Both the position numbers and the translations under genes were made by a program. From positions 641,675 to 705,674 of the forward strand of contig CM035352.1 in NCBI GenBank assembly GCA_020137815.1: a stretch of 64,000 bases of DNA. Direction: 5' to 3'. The notes under the pieces were generated by a model. That model was not told the DNA's origin. It worked only from the letters and a program-made list of their open reading frames with translations, and searched no databases. Shown one piece after another: positions 11,901 to 23,258 of this stretch (its first letter is position 1; every line of letters begins with the position of its first letter). Source of the DNA: Hormiphora californensis (Eukaryota > Ctenophora > Tentaculata > Cydippida > Pleurobrachiidae).

Positions 11901-12577
11901 CTGGATAAGGTATTTCGTTGCTATGGTAATCGTACGCCTCCCGTAACGTATAAATACCCTGGGTCCAGCAGTAGTCTTTAGCAAACTCTACCGGGACCTA
12001 CAAACACACACAATATCAGTCCTTCTTGGTAACTCCACATTGCTTGTAACTGTTCACCCGATAGTAAGTTACTCTGTCAGAGCATTGGCCTGACCCACTC
12101 TCGTTTCTCTCGGAGCGCGCGAGAACTGTGGTCAGAGCATTGGCCTGACAGAAGTTACTCAACATGAAAATTTGATAGCTCAAATGTTGAGAATAGTACC
12201 CGTACCTTTATGAACCCGTCACATTCTATGACACTGCCTGTATACCCTCGTATAGTCACTATACTGCCAAATAGGACGGTCACAATAAACATAAAACTCC
12301 TATTCCACTGGTCCCACGCATCGTCCAATGTTATCACCTAGGGGGCATTGCTGAGTAACAGGGAGGAGAGGGATAGGAGGGGTTGTGAAAATGACTGAAT
12401 GACTGATAGTTTGGAACATGTGGCCATGGCCCTACTCCTAATTCCTATTCCTAAACATCTCCCAGATTCAATGCGACCAAGATACCTCTAATATTATAAG
12501 AGGGCAGTACCGGGGTATCTACTATTTACCTTGAAGGGTGCTAGTCGTGGGAATAGGGCTAGAACTTCCAATACCAT
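8926..12577 (-). CDS. Innexin gap-junction channel protein
   Basis: Nine exons on the minus strand (12577-12530, 12337-12206, 11997-11901, 11732-11630, 11439-11348, 11198-11108, 10039-9832, 9575-9491, 9335-8926) join in phase to 421 aa, the usual innexin length. TM1 follows LDDAWDQWNRS (about 32-46). Extracellular loop 1 has two cysteines, in SVIECDGF (C55) and DYCWTQGIYTL (C70), the latter matching the innexin YCW block. The segment before TM2, HRVYHAWYQFTAFYFW, is the counterpart of the YYQWV motif. Loop 2 has FPKMAACEI (C277) and GMCVLPANVIN (C294), equal to the family's CVLPINLFNE. TM4 and an acidic cytoplasmic tail follow. Four-TM subunits of this kind form gap junctions or hemichannels in the plasma membrane. 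The 1.07 kb intron between exons 6 and 7 carries a 19 bp minisatellite. Confidence 0.93.
10208..10240. repeat. Partial copy of dispersed GCGCC fold-back family
   Basis: The stretch has the right half of a family also found at 13088, 42329, 47645 and 48961. It reads TGCTCAGATGAGGTCGGCGG and continues GCGCCAGTCAGGA. Confidence 0.6.
10318..10857. repeat. 19-bp minisatellite in innexin intron
   Basis: About 28 copies of GTACAGCTAGATCCTAGTG. The only common variants replace CTAGATC by AAGATC or TATGATC types. The array sits in innexin intron 6 and has no coding potential. Confidence 0.95.
11845..11885 (+). repeat. Copy of ATGTTCTAACCCTCC repeat
   Basis: It begins ATGTTCTAACCCTCCCTT and ends GCGAAACACA. 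A near copy lies on the other strand at 18181-18215 and a shorter one at 2577-2600. It lies inside an innexin intron. Confidence 0.5.
12075..12151. mobile_element. 77-bp element flanked by 9-bp direct repeats
   Basis: The element begins TGTCAGAGCATTGGCCTGAC and ends with the same block in direct orientation. About 37 bases lie between them, including a GCGCGC core. AAGTTACTC flanks it exactly on both sides (12066-12074 and 12152-12160), as a target-site duplication would. It lies in an innexin intron (11998-12205) and codes for nothing. Confidence 0.65.
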
Positions 12578-12764
12578 GATGAAGGACTACTAAACTACTA
12601 AAACTACTAAATAGTTAACAGTTGACAGTTACCAGTAAACGACACGAGATCACGCGATTGTGCTAAAACTAGAAGCAGCTAAAATAATGCACTAGAGCCT
12701 ATTGTCCTATTAGTATTGATATGGACACTGACAGAGGTTGTTACTCAACAAGACAGAGGTGACC

Positions 12765-12786
12765 TGTCAGAGCATTGGCCTGACAG
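12765..12786. mobile_element. 22-bp solo copy flanked by 9-bp direct repeats
   Basis: This is a single copy of the terminal block of the 12075 element (starts TGTCAGAGC, ends CCTGACAG). It is flanked exactly by GAGGTGACC at 12756-12764 and 12787-12795. Confidence 0.6.
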
Positions 12787-13087
12787 GAGGTGACCTACTT
12801 CTGGTTTTTATTATAAAACAAGATGGCCAGATAATAATAGCCTGATTAAATGTATGTGAGCACAACTCTAGTGCAAGCTGGTGAGCTTGAACAAGGGGGG
12901 ACAATCCACAATACAACTACTATACATACAAGTGTATACACATGCAGTGTCACATGCTTGCTTGTTATGGACGACTCGTCCGACGAGAGAGCTTCTTCGA
13001 GAATCTCCTTTAGTCTCTTGTCATCATCATATTCACATCATACATAGTCACATGGTCCGGGGGAGGGGATCCAGACACAGCGGACAA

Positions 13088-13157
13088 CTGTCTAGCGCCG
13101 CGACCCCATCTGAGCGCACTGTTGAGAATCAAATTGGGGTATGGCACCGCCAGACAG
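13088..13157. repeat. Fold-back element, GCGCC family
   Basis: The ends CTGTCTAGCG and CGCCAGACAG are inverted repeats with one mismatch. The core, read on the minus strand, is GATTCTCAACAGTGCGCTCA followed by GAT. It is shared with the copies at 42329, 47645 and 48961. Confidence 0.7.
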
Positions 13158-13930
13158 AACACGGTGGACAATTACTGTGATGTCAATCCAATGTCCAGGA
13201 AACACTATGGGGTGGGCCTACAAGCCAACTCCAAGAAGAAGTCACTAGACATCGTCTGGTGAGCGAGATCAAATAGGAGCCAATTGCAATGGTACCACTA
13301 CCAAGACCCCTTTCTCCGTGATGGCAGGTCGATGCCCGGTGGTTTCCTTGACAACTTCCTGTTGCTATAGCGACCGTCAACAAATTAAAACAACTCATAT
13401 CACAAGGGATGTGGGAACATAAGAATTTTGAAAATTATAACACAACAGATAGAATCCTTTCTCTTGATAAAAAATACCGGTAAAAACGATTCTCATTTAG
13501 AACACTTGTGCGGGAATTCTGATGAATGCAACACTTTTCTCTATTTCTCTATTACTAGCAGCTGTCGATAAACAACTCTTTTAACCTATATAAGGGTAGT
13601 AGTAGAGGACAAGATGGAAGGACACTTAAAACATCATAGCGAGTTGATACAACCAGCCACAATTATTTTAACATCTCAATATTACTGAGCTGTCGGCTTT
13701 GGTAGAGCCCTGATTTTAGAAGACCCCTCTCTATTGCACATGCTAGAGCAAATAGAAGAGGGGGACTGTATAGCATATTCAACTAACTCAAAACCAACTG
13801 TCCAAATCAGCTATTTAACCAACAATTCAGTCTTGCTCGACCCTCTCTCTCTCTCTCCGGGTTTGAACAATGCACAGTCTCTATATCCTCCTAACGCTCA
13901 GCACACTCCTCTGGATGACTGTGAAGACTG

Positions 13931-16900
13931 TCATCTGTCTGACTCTGAGTAGGATGTCAGGACGGCCTCGTACACCAAGAATGTTATGATGGTGAAGGGG
14001 ATGGTCTTGGCAAGTTGGAGTGTCCACCCAGAGTAACAACCAGAGAGTCCCTCCTCTATATATATCTTTCTTAGAGTTTGAACCACACGACGATACCTGG
14101 GGGAGGAAGAGGAGGGTTAGTTGGGATGGTCAATATATGTGTCCAGCCCTATAAAGGAGTCCATCAGTGTCCAGATTTTGGCAGAAGGATAGACTACCCC
14201 AAATGTTGGGAAGAGGATGGGGAGTGTGTAACATTTAACAAGTATGTATCAAGTAAAGATCTGTGCATTGAGACAATTACTGAACTCACTTTCTCTCGTG
14301 GTAGGGTGTTCCTTCTGATACCTCTCTAAGTCTCGTTCGTACCACCTCTGTGATGTAGCGTGTTTTAATACAATTATCAACGGAGACAATATGGTTTGAA
14401 TCCATGTTTCAAATGTTCCTTTGTTCTCAGGATTTTCAGCAGAAAGATATGTATTTTATTGAAATTTACCTGTTGGATACATAATCGTGTTCGCTATGAC
14501 TTTAGACACACAGGCAGACGCTGAGAGATGTACCATTGCTGAAATGGTGTTAATGTCGTTGTGAAAGTAGTGGCTGGTTGTGCTGTTGCAAAAGTGGCTG
14601 GTAGTACGTGGTCGACAAACCCCGGAACTTGGATTATTCCATATTTGGGGGCAAGTCACGTGACAAGTGATGTCATAGCGAGCCGCGCGCACTAAGAATA
14701 GCAGCAGGTAAATGCTGCGCGTTGTGCTTTACATACTAACTCAGGCTTGGTGACATCGCGCCACACAGTAACGACTCCGAGAATAGCCTAGAGCGTGCAG
14801 TTCCTAATATGGAGTCAAGCTAGAAATAGTGTGTGATCAATAATCACTTAATAGTTACCTGGGACATATGATGTTTCACGGTATGCATCGGAGAAAACAC
14901 TCATACAGAATTTACGGGTCTTTAGCTCTTCATAAACCTAAAAAGTACAGGCCATGCTCTAGCGATCCTGAAATTAATTAGAACAATTAGTCAACGATTA
15001 GTGTCGTCTGAATATGAAAATTAGGATAAATTACCAACCTACAGCACTGGCTGAAGCGCCTCTTGTAAAACCTCTCCAGCTTTCAGTCCTCCAAATATTG
15101 GTAACATACCGCTTTATATCGTTTTTATTACAACTAGGATAGGAGAGAATGTCGGGTGATTTAATGCCAAACATATATCGATTATTTGCTTTACTGAATA
15201 TTCTAAGACATCTTTTGTTATGATGTCTTGTAGATTAATCAGTTTGGCTGAAAATATGCGATGATAGCAGTCAGATTGGCAAAACATGATCTGTACAGAG
15301 ATACTGTGGAACATATCACGGTATCACAACACACTCACCTTCGCTCGTCGAGTTGCAGCCTTGTTTTTACAACCCAGAAAGGATTCATCATAAAGGCATT
15401 GCATATCCCTGCTACCGTCCCTGAAAATAGAGAGAGAGAGGATTAGGGACTGAGAAAGGTTAGAAAGGGAGAAAGGGATAATATAATTTCGGGTTGTTGG
15501 AAAAGAGGAAGGCTATAACTTATAAACAAGCAACTAGGCGGCCTTCTTCTTCTCTTCTTCTCTCTAGGCGGCCTACAAGGAATTGTAAGAAAGGGGGTGC
15601 CATCATACGATTCTACGGAACTAATTATGTTGAACATGAAGATATATGCTGCATGTCTCTTCTGTTGACATGCCCCACACACACAGTACACAGTAGGATA
15701 GTGCATATTAAACACTGGTGGGGTGTTGAAATGAGTTGCCTATGTATAATGCAAATGTTCGTGCTTTTGATACTTTCTCTCTCACCCATGGCACTCTCTC
15801 TGAATCACGCCAGGCCTGTCTGATCAGACCACGGAAGCGGCTCAGCTGATAAAGAATAACACGCACTGACGTGATTATATTAGGTGAGAGGCCAGAGGGT
15901 GAAATCGGTCTCACCTACTGCCACAGGACGTTTCTGCTAAAATGTGTGTGATATGAGATGTAGGCCGTTATAATTATAGGGGGTTTATATTGGGATTTCT
16001 GACAAATAGAGAACATCGGTATATTTAAGAAACCAGAAGAGTATAATTTAGATTTCCGGTGAAGAAGACAGTATATAATCAGAAATCAAGACTGGCACAG
16101 CGGCTCTGTCTCTCCATCTCCCCAGACAGAGAGAGAAAAACTAGGATAATAATTTGGGTTTCTGCCATGTTATCACAGCAGGATGTGGTGTTTTATTAAA
16201 GGACAGAATTGTGTCCTGGGTCGGCTATGCTAGATAAATCGTGTAGTTTCCACCTAAAGGGTATGCAAACAACATTGGACTCTGTTAACACGCCCTTTAG
16301 TTGCGGACATTGAGTGATGATGCATAATGTTGTAGAATATCGTGTAGATAATATTCAACTCGCCCCTCTTTTATGCAGCCTTCCCGACCCCATGGCCCAT
16401 AATAATATATAAATTATATATAATCATGTCTCTCTCTCTCTCTCCCTTGTTCCACAGAATATCTCTGGCCTTGTTCGACCCTCCCTCCCCGCTTGAACAA
16501 AACAAAATATCTCTATGATCTATGATAATGCAAACAACAAAAGCTCTCCAAAACAGATTCCATTATAAGGATTCCCGTCCACTCTTATCTACCCACTCAC
16601 AGAATCTCAGCAGCTGAAAGCTATAAATGTGCATGAAAGTCACACCCCCACACACACACAATTAAATACATGATCATGTTTAAATACACACATAATTGAT
16701 AATCATAATCATGTGTCAAGGCACGACTTTTTATTTAAAGTACACAATGTTGTGTCCTAACTGTATTGGTGGAGGGAATCACTTCACACACGTCACACCA
16801 CGGTCCATTGCAGTGTGCAGCAGTGATAGCAAGCAGGTATTCTAGAACATTCTGGAGACACAGTTTGAAACAGTTAAATCCAGCAAGGAGGAAGTCACGT

Positions 16901-18741
16901 ACAGATATACCGTCTTGTTTTTATTGTCATGTGAAAACACATGTACATAACAAGGCGAGCCCGGTATATTCATATAACATTTATTCATATAACATTTATT
17001 TTTGTCTTCTTCGTTTAAAACTGGCACAACTAAACATAGCTGAACTGTCATTAGCAGGCTATCTCTGCTTACTCCTATGTTAAATTGTTAAACTGTTGTC
17101 TGTCTGTCGCATCTGTATTAAAAGATCATTGTGGCTCTCCCAAACACTCTCCCAAACACTGCTGTATAGGAGATACTGCGAGGCTCTCTCTTAGAGAGAT
17201 ACTCTCCTACATATTGTATACTGGTTCAGCTATCATCAGACTAACATCCCTCAATTATTGGTGATGATGTTATTTTTTTTCCGGTTTTATTTATTTATTG
17301 AAACATTTACCGGTTGGTATACCACATTGGAAACAGCGTGTGTGTGTGTTATTGGCTGGTTCAACTTCCCTTATCCAGATTCTCTCACTGTCTAAATCAG
17401 TTTCTGTCGACGGATATGATACAATACCGCTTTACATACAAACACGACACACTTGGCCCAAAGCCAACACAGAGGACAATGGTCTGGCTTGTGACGTACT
17501 GGCAATGCTGGGTATTGTGTACATTTTATGAATATTATTAGCTGGAACTACTAAAGATGGAAACTGAGAGACCATCATTATTCTATTCAGAATGTAGAGA
17601 GCATGAAGCCATCTGCCATGCTAAAATGATACACTGATATTCTTGTGTTTCTCCTGCCCATAAACTCTCTCCTCCCATTGCACATCTTTCTCTTTTCATC
17701 TCATATGTAATATTCCTTGCATGCTAGTCAAGCTGTTAATATCATACATGTCCAACCTCTCTGCTATATAACGCTTCTGCACACACACATATTGTTGATC
17801 GGGGGTCGATCGTAGAAGGAGATATTCGCTGAGTTTTAAAAAGGACAGAGAAGCCTGCTGAATAATCAGGTACTTTCCATTGGTAAGCACAGTAACATGC
17901 ACTTTTTAAGCGGAATTAGAGACAGAAGGAAACGGAGAAAGAGATTGTTTAAAAATAATTTCAATTGATATTTTACCTGCTGTTAGGTTGATGACTTGGC
18001 CTTGGTGTAAAAAGTTTGCGAGGACCTGCCGACTCTTAGCGTTGATATAGAAGAACGCGGCTTTTGTAGGTACGACAGCAGCTAGTGAGGGAGTCAAACC
18101 TTTAAACAGAGACCTGAAAGAGGTGGTTGTAAATATTCTTTCCGGTGATTGCCATCATGTGCTGTAACATTGCCCGATCCTGTTTCACCGCATGAAGGAG
18201 GGTTAGAACATAGCAACTGCAATACTGAAACCTACCTGTATCCTTCATTCTTGATGATTTGACTGCATAAATTAACAAGGCTCCTGTCCTTTGACAACGC
18301 TATTACTTTCATGGACGCATAGCTGGATACGGACGACTGAAAAATGATGTTGATTTCATTTCACAATTTACACTTGACTAGCTTATGTTGAATGTGTATC
18401 TTGCAAATAGCAATAGTCCCTAATCCCCAATCACACAAAAACATGCACATGTGGTTACAAAAGAGGAATTACCTGTTGTCGTGTTTTAACAAGTTCGATG
18501 GGAGATGTTACAATTACTCCAATCGAACCCCCAATGCTGAAATATTTGTTTTTATTGACTAAATATGCCTTGAAAGACAAATTAAATATAAGAATGCTGT
18601 TCGAAACAAAAGAAGAAACAACAAACCAATATCAAGATCTCAGTTATAAAAACGTAAATGTGTGATTAGTAACCCATTTGCTAACGTCCCTTACCTTCCA
18701 GCAGCTAGATGGACGAAAGGGTTGATGTCCCTGGTGCTCAT
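13931..18741 (-). CDS. Mitochondrial pyrimidine nucleotide carrier, SLC25A33/36 type
   Basis: Ten minus-strand exons (18741-18695, 18536-18473, 18336-18236, 18113-17977, 15420-15339, 15133-15043, 14937-14859, 14538-14470, 14347-14290, 14096-13931) join in phase to 297 aa. This is a three-repeat inner-membrane carrier. The three signatures are PIELVKTR, PFWVVKTR and PTEVVRTR. A P-x-W in repeat 2 together with PxEVVRTRLRE in repeat 3 is characteristic of SLC25A33/36, which exchange pyrimidine nucleotides across the inner membrane. Other family blocks are LFKGLTPSLAAVVPTKA, WRGFTRGASASA and KYRRVVQTLRKIYIEEGLSG. Exon 6 to exon 7 joins in frame but skips about ten residues expected in helix 4 (the SETxIxF block), so a micro-exon may be missed. 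Intron 4 is 2.56 kb; the others are short. Confidence 0.9.
15421..17976. other. Large carrier intron, repeats only
   Basis: This 2.56 kb intron contains no exon I can support on either strand. It holds short (CT)n tracts, a TTGTTCGACC...TTGAACAA fold-back at 16474-16501, and AT-rich sequence. The tandem pair TTCATATAACAT recurs near 16,970-16,996. Confidence 0.6.
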
Positions 18742-19108
18742 AAAGAGCGGTCAGAATTCGAAAATAACGCCCCTTTACTTCTTCACACGGCTGGAGACTT
18801 ATAATAGCGTGGGAGGACTGAGGTCCTGTAGCGGATGACAGACGAAAGCGGAGAACGGGGTGTACTTTTAAAAAGTGGAGCCTGTAAAATTGAAAAAGTG
18901 ACGAAATTTCGCGAAAAGTTAATAAAAGTTAACGCGCGGCGTGGTTTTACATCGTTTGCACACTATTTTGTTGCGCGTTCCATTACATTTTAAAATTGCA
19001 GCGTAACTTGAAAGCGAAATCAGATTTATTCCTTAAAATTTCACTCTTTTTGCTTTTTGCTCCAACTTTTCTGAGAAGTTTCATCATTTTATTATCGTGA
19101 GATGTGCC
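18742..19108. promoter_or_regulatory. Head-to-head intergenic region (carrier / TBK1-like)
   Basis: Only 367 bp separate the start codons of two divergent genes, so their promoters must lie here or overlap. The right half is AT-rich with TTCTGAGAAGTT near 19,069. I see no clear TATA box. That it is a bidirectional promoter is inferred from position alone. Confidence 0.45.
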
Positions 19109-22100
19109 ATGAGTTCTGTTTTGAATAGTTCTGAGAACTACATATGGAACACAGGAGAGAGGCTGGGTCATGGAGCAACTTGTGATGTATTCAAAGCGTA
19201 CAATAGACGCACAGGGAGAACCGGCGGCCGTGAAAGTTTTCAACCGAAGTGGCTATGCCCGAGATATGGTGCAGCAAGAGGTATAAATTTACGTTACTTT
19301 GTCTTATCTCACATTCTAATATCATCAACCATTCAGCGGGAGCTCACTCTGGCTCAAAATCTTGAGCATCGAAATCTTGTAAAAGTGTTCGGAATAGAGC
19401 ACATCCAGACACAAGTGACTGCCAGGGTTGTTATCATGGAACTGTGCGAAGGAGATAGTCTCTTCAACTTTCTGATTCTTCCTCAAAACTATTACGGGCT
19501 GGCTGACAAGGAATTTCTAACTGTACTCAATGATGTGACCGCTGGAGTGAAGTATCTCCGAGAGCAACAGGTAGCCACCGATTACTGATTTGCATTGAAA
19601 TTTTAACTAATATTGAAATACTGATAGAATCTAACGGGTTAAACCCTCTCTAGGTAGTCCATAGGGACATCAAGCCTGGTAACATTATGCGGTGTCTGAA
19701 AGAGGATGGTTCCAGTTTGTACAAGTTGACGGATTTGGGTGGGGCAAGAGAGCTGGCAGACGACCAAAGTTTTATGTCGCTTCACGGGACACCAGAATAC
19801 CTACACCCTGATATGTACAACAAAGCACTGGTTGATAAACGTGCACCCGCTAATTTCACTGCTGAGGTGGATCTGTGGAGTCTGGGAGCGACATTCTACC
19901 ATTGTGCTACCAGTAGAACACCCTTCAAACCCAAATTGGGACGGAATGATCACGCAACTATGTTGAAGATGACATCTAGCAAGGAACCAGGTGTCATATC
20001 GGGGGTCCAAACAGAGAAAGATGGTCCTATTACCTACAGCAAGGAACTCCCCGCACGGGCACCCCTCTCCAAATCCCTCAAGCGGCTCATTACCCCTGTA
20101 TTGGCTAAACTACTGGAACGAGACGATAGCAAGGCCCTGAAATATGATGAATTCTTCTCTGTGATTGAGGATATCTGTGGATTAAAGTGTATCTCACTGT
20201 TCGATGCTCCTTCCTGTACAAATCACAAGTTGTACCTTCGTAAGACCTGCACTTTCCAAGAATTCCAGGAAATGGTTTCCCAGGAAACTGGAATCATGCC
20301 TGGCAACCAGCTGATCCTATCAGAACGGTACTGTGACATGGATACTCTGGAGAAGAACTTCCTGAACCATGACGAGCTATACGTGCTGACAAGGGAAAGT
20401 AAAGAGGTTGATACAAAGTACAGTGCTCATCTCCAAATGTCACCAACATCTACCAAACCCACCTCTGACATCATAACCCGGGATTTAAACCTGGCCTACT
20501 GGTACAGTATTGACGTTCACCAGTTTAGTGGACAACTACAGAAATGTCTTGATCACGTGACCTTAGTTAGCCATGTAATGGCCAGTGTCACGGACTACTC
20601 AACCTTTGCCCCTTCCACCCTCCGACAGAAAATAACGGAGCTGGGGGCGAGGTATGCCAGTTTGGAGACCCGCCAAAAGGATATCCTGGAGACTAATGAC
20701 ATGTGTCTGGCGTTCGTGTCCCTGTTAATAGACCTGTTCAATGGGGTGGAACAAGAGAGAGGTAGGAAGGTCAGCTCAGTTCCACATGCTCTGAACACAC
20801 TACATAGGACCCTGACTAGCAATGAGATGTCCACAATCTGTAACCGCCTACAGAAGCCCTGTATCCCTGGAGAGTTTGGTACCTTCTACAATGTGATTAA
20901 AGATTGTAGTTTGAAATCCTTCATCACCGCCATCCTACCGATAGAGCGTATTGCTGAGGCGATGCATGATATCCTGCTCTCCTGTGCACCCATCCCTTAT
21001 ACACAGTGTCTCCTGGAGGCCAGGAAGCTCAAGTTGGTCCAGTGGGCCGCACAGAAAGAGAAGAGTGTACGTTGTATAAGTGATCAGCTTCAGTCACTTG
21101 ACATAAAGAACAGTGAGCTGAGATCCACACGGGAATCCACCATGGCTGTAGAACACCTAGCAAAGTTGGAACAGATGTCAGGAATTATGAGGAAGATTAT
21201 CCAGGATGCCAAGTCGATCTATACACAGTTTGAGCAGGACAAGAAGAGGGCAAAGCAGATAAAACTGACGACAGCGTTTAGTCAGATGCATCAGCTCAAT
21301 AGAATGTACCTTGATACGCTGAGGGTTAAAGCAAAGGATGTTGCCTCTGCTGCTGTTAAACTGTGTAATGAAGTTAACCTGACATTGAAACCACGGATTG
21401 AGGAGTACTTTAGCATTCAGGTTAGGACCAATATTCTAGTATTGGGGGGGGGTATTTGGTGACATAATCCTTTGTACTGACGCACTGTACAATAAACAGT
21501 ACTAAACTATTACACAACCCTCAGGAGAGTCTTGGTAACCACCAGAAGGAATACGAGTCAGATCTCTCCATGTTAGAACAACAGGAGGAGAACCAGATCA
21601 TATGGAGGGATCAGATATTCCATCAGACACAAGACATACCACGCATCATAAAGGAGGTACATACTGGAAAATTTAGTTTGCAAGGGGGTGGAGTGGTGCA
21701 TTAATGGGGGTGATGTCTAATGGAGGGGGGTGGGACGTGGGTGCAGGTGGAACATTAGTTTCCGTTGCTGCTACAAATATATTGACTGAGTTGTGTCACT
21801 GTTAGATCACCATCACACGCTCTCATGTCTCCCATTTATCCAACATCACCTCCTTTGTAATATAAAACTCTACATTGTGGACCCATGAGAACTGAGAAAC
21901 CCGAGCCTCTCTATGCATAACAAATTTCTAAGTAGAACTTTCTTTCTCTCATTACTCTCACGAATTCTGCCGTACTTTATAATTGGGTTCCTTCCTATAC
22001 ACAGGACACACATAAAATAAAGAGTCGTCCCTCTGTCAAACAGAGCAGCATGTTTATTAAAACTAACTTCCTAGTTCCTAGAGCACACGGGTAGCCTACA

Positions 22101-22640
22101 CTGTGTTCAGTATAATACCGCGTAGTCAAGAAATAGTGAGGGAGAGAGGGAGAGAAATTTGACCACTCCCAGATGACATTATATATCGTGTTTTCCCATC
22201 CCTTCACCTTTTCCAAACTTCTTACTACACTCTTTTTTTAATAATTTAGCATGCATCATTCGAATTCCTTCACCATCACTTCTTCTTCTTGGAGGCCGTC
22301 ACTTCACCACCACTTCACTGCCCATGTTCTACTGTATAGAGAATGGACAGTGAAGTGGTGTAGAATCTATAGTGTAGTAGTGTTATCAAGTACATATATA
22401 ATGATAGTATACCACGGAGTCGACCACCGCCTAGAGATTGTCTATCTTTCTCACTACCAAACTATACCGAACTTATTTCAGGTGACGCTACCGGTTCTAA
22501 AGGCCACTGAGACATCACGGATGCTGCACGAGCAAGTAAAACAGTTGGAGGCGCTCAACAAGTCGAACCTGGAGAAACTGGCTGAGAGTCAGAACCTTGC
22601 TAGGGCCATTTGTAAAGAGTGGGAGTGTAGAAGGTCGTAG
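19109..22640 (+). CDS. TBK1/IKK-epsilon-like kinase (one frameshift in exon 1)
   Basis: Five exons (19109-19280, 19337-19570, 19654-21420, 21525-21656, 22482-22640) give about 820 aa once one extra base in exon 1 is discounted. The order matches TBK1/IKKe: kinase domain (about 10-300), ubiquitin-like domain, then a long helical scaffold and C-terminal coiled coil. Diagnostic pieces are LGHGATCDVFKAYNRRTG, VVHRDIKPGNIM and SLHGTPEYLHPDMY, with the activation serine (about S177) kept. VDLWSLGATFYHCATSRTPF follows. The DFG motif reads DLG, as in IKKalpha/beta. Exon 1 is out of frame after RRTG, because ACAGGGAGAACC needs one G fewer to continue EPAAVKVFNRSGYARDMVQQ; without that correction the exon 1/2 join fails. 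In other animals these kinases act in innate signalling and selective autophagy, so that role is inferred. Confidence 0.9.
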
Positions 22641-23258
22641 TGATTTGTCAGGAATTTGGAAATTGAGAAATTTGTAAAGAGTGGGAATGACTTGTGCGTG
22701 TAATAGATTTGTAAAGAATAGGGGGCGTAAGTTCGATGATTTGTGTCTGTGTGTGGGTTATAGTTCAGCAATATGTGGATTGTGTATGAGGGTCCTGTGT
22801 GTTGTACTGTGTGATCTCTAATGACCTCATCAGTAAGGGTGGTGTTCGCTCTAATAACACAATCATCACATATGGTGTGTATACCGCAGTGTTTTTATTC
22901 ATCATCAACACACCGTTTTATGTTTTCTTTTAGACGATTTACTGTTACATCCTGTGTTGTAACACAGTGATTTATTCTTGTTTTATGAATTAGTAATTTA
23001 TTGATTTTGTAACTTCTTTACTTTCTGGCAAAAGCTCTGTTTTTAATGCGACTTTTTGTTGTTAAAAACCTGTGATAAATTTTCGTAAGTTTTGTTTAGT
23101 TGTTCCTTTTTCATAACCCATTCCCAGTGGCTCTGATATATTCCTGTGCCCTACCTCCCCATGATAACCGCCCCCCACTTCTAACCAATAACTCCGTTTA
23201 GCGCAATGTCAACCCCCAACTAATAGAGAAAAGGACAGTTAGAACAGTGCAGCAGACG
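22641..23258. other. Intergenic, 3' flank of TBK1-like and promoter side of Ig receptor
   Basis: GTAAAGAGTGGGA repeats near 22,611 and 22,674. The rest is AT-rich sequence with no gene signal. Confidence 0.5.

Larger units (their letters stand above)
12578..13930. other. Intergenic between innexin and carrier
   Basis: This is the 5' flank of the innexin and the 3' flank of the carrier. It holds the 22 bp element at 12765, a fold-back at 13088-13157 and a TTGCTCGACC...GAACAA fold-back at 13834-13870. A short open stretch starting ATGGACGACTCG near 12,968 has no supporting signals. No gene is supported. Confidence 0.6.

Noticed and set aside
14078-14329. Plus-strand frame reading GVHQCPDFGRRIDYPKCWEE
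   Set aside because: It overlaps the last two exons of the minus-strand carrier and their intron, and has no splice signals of its own.
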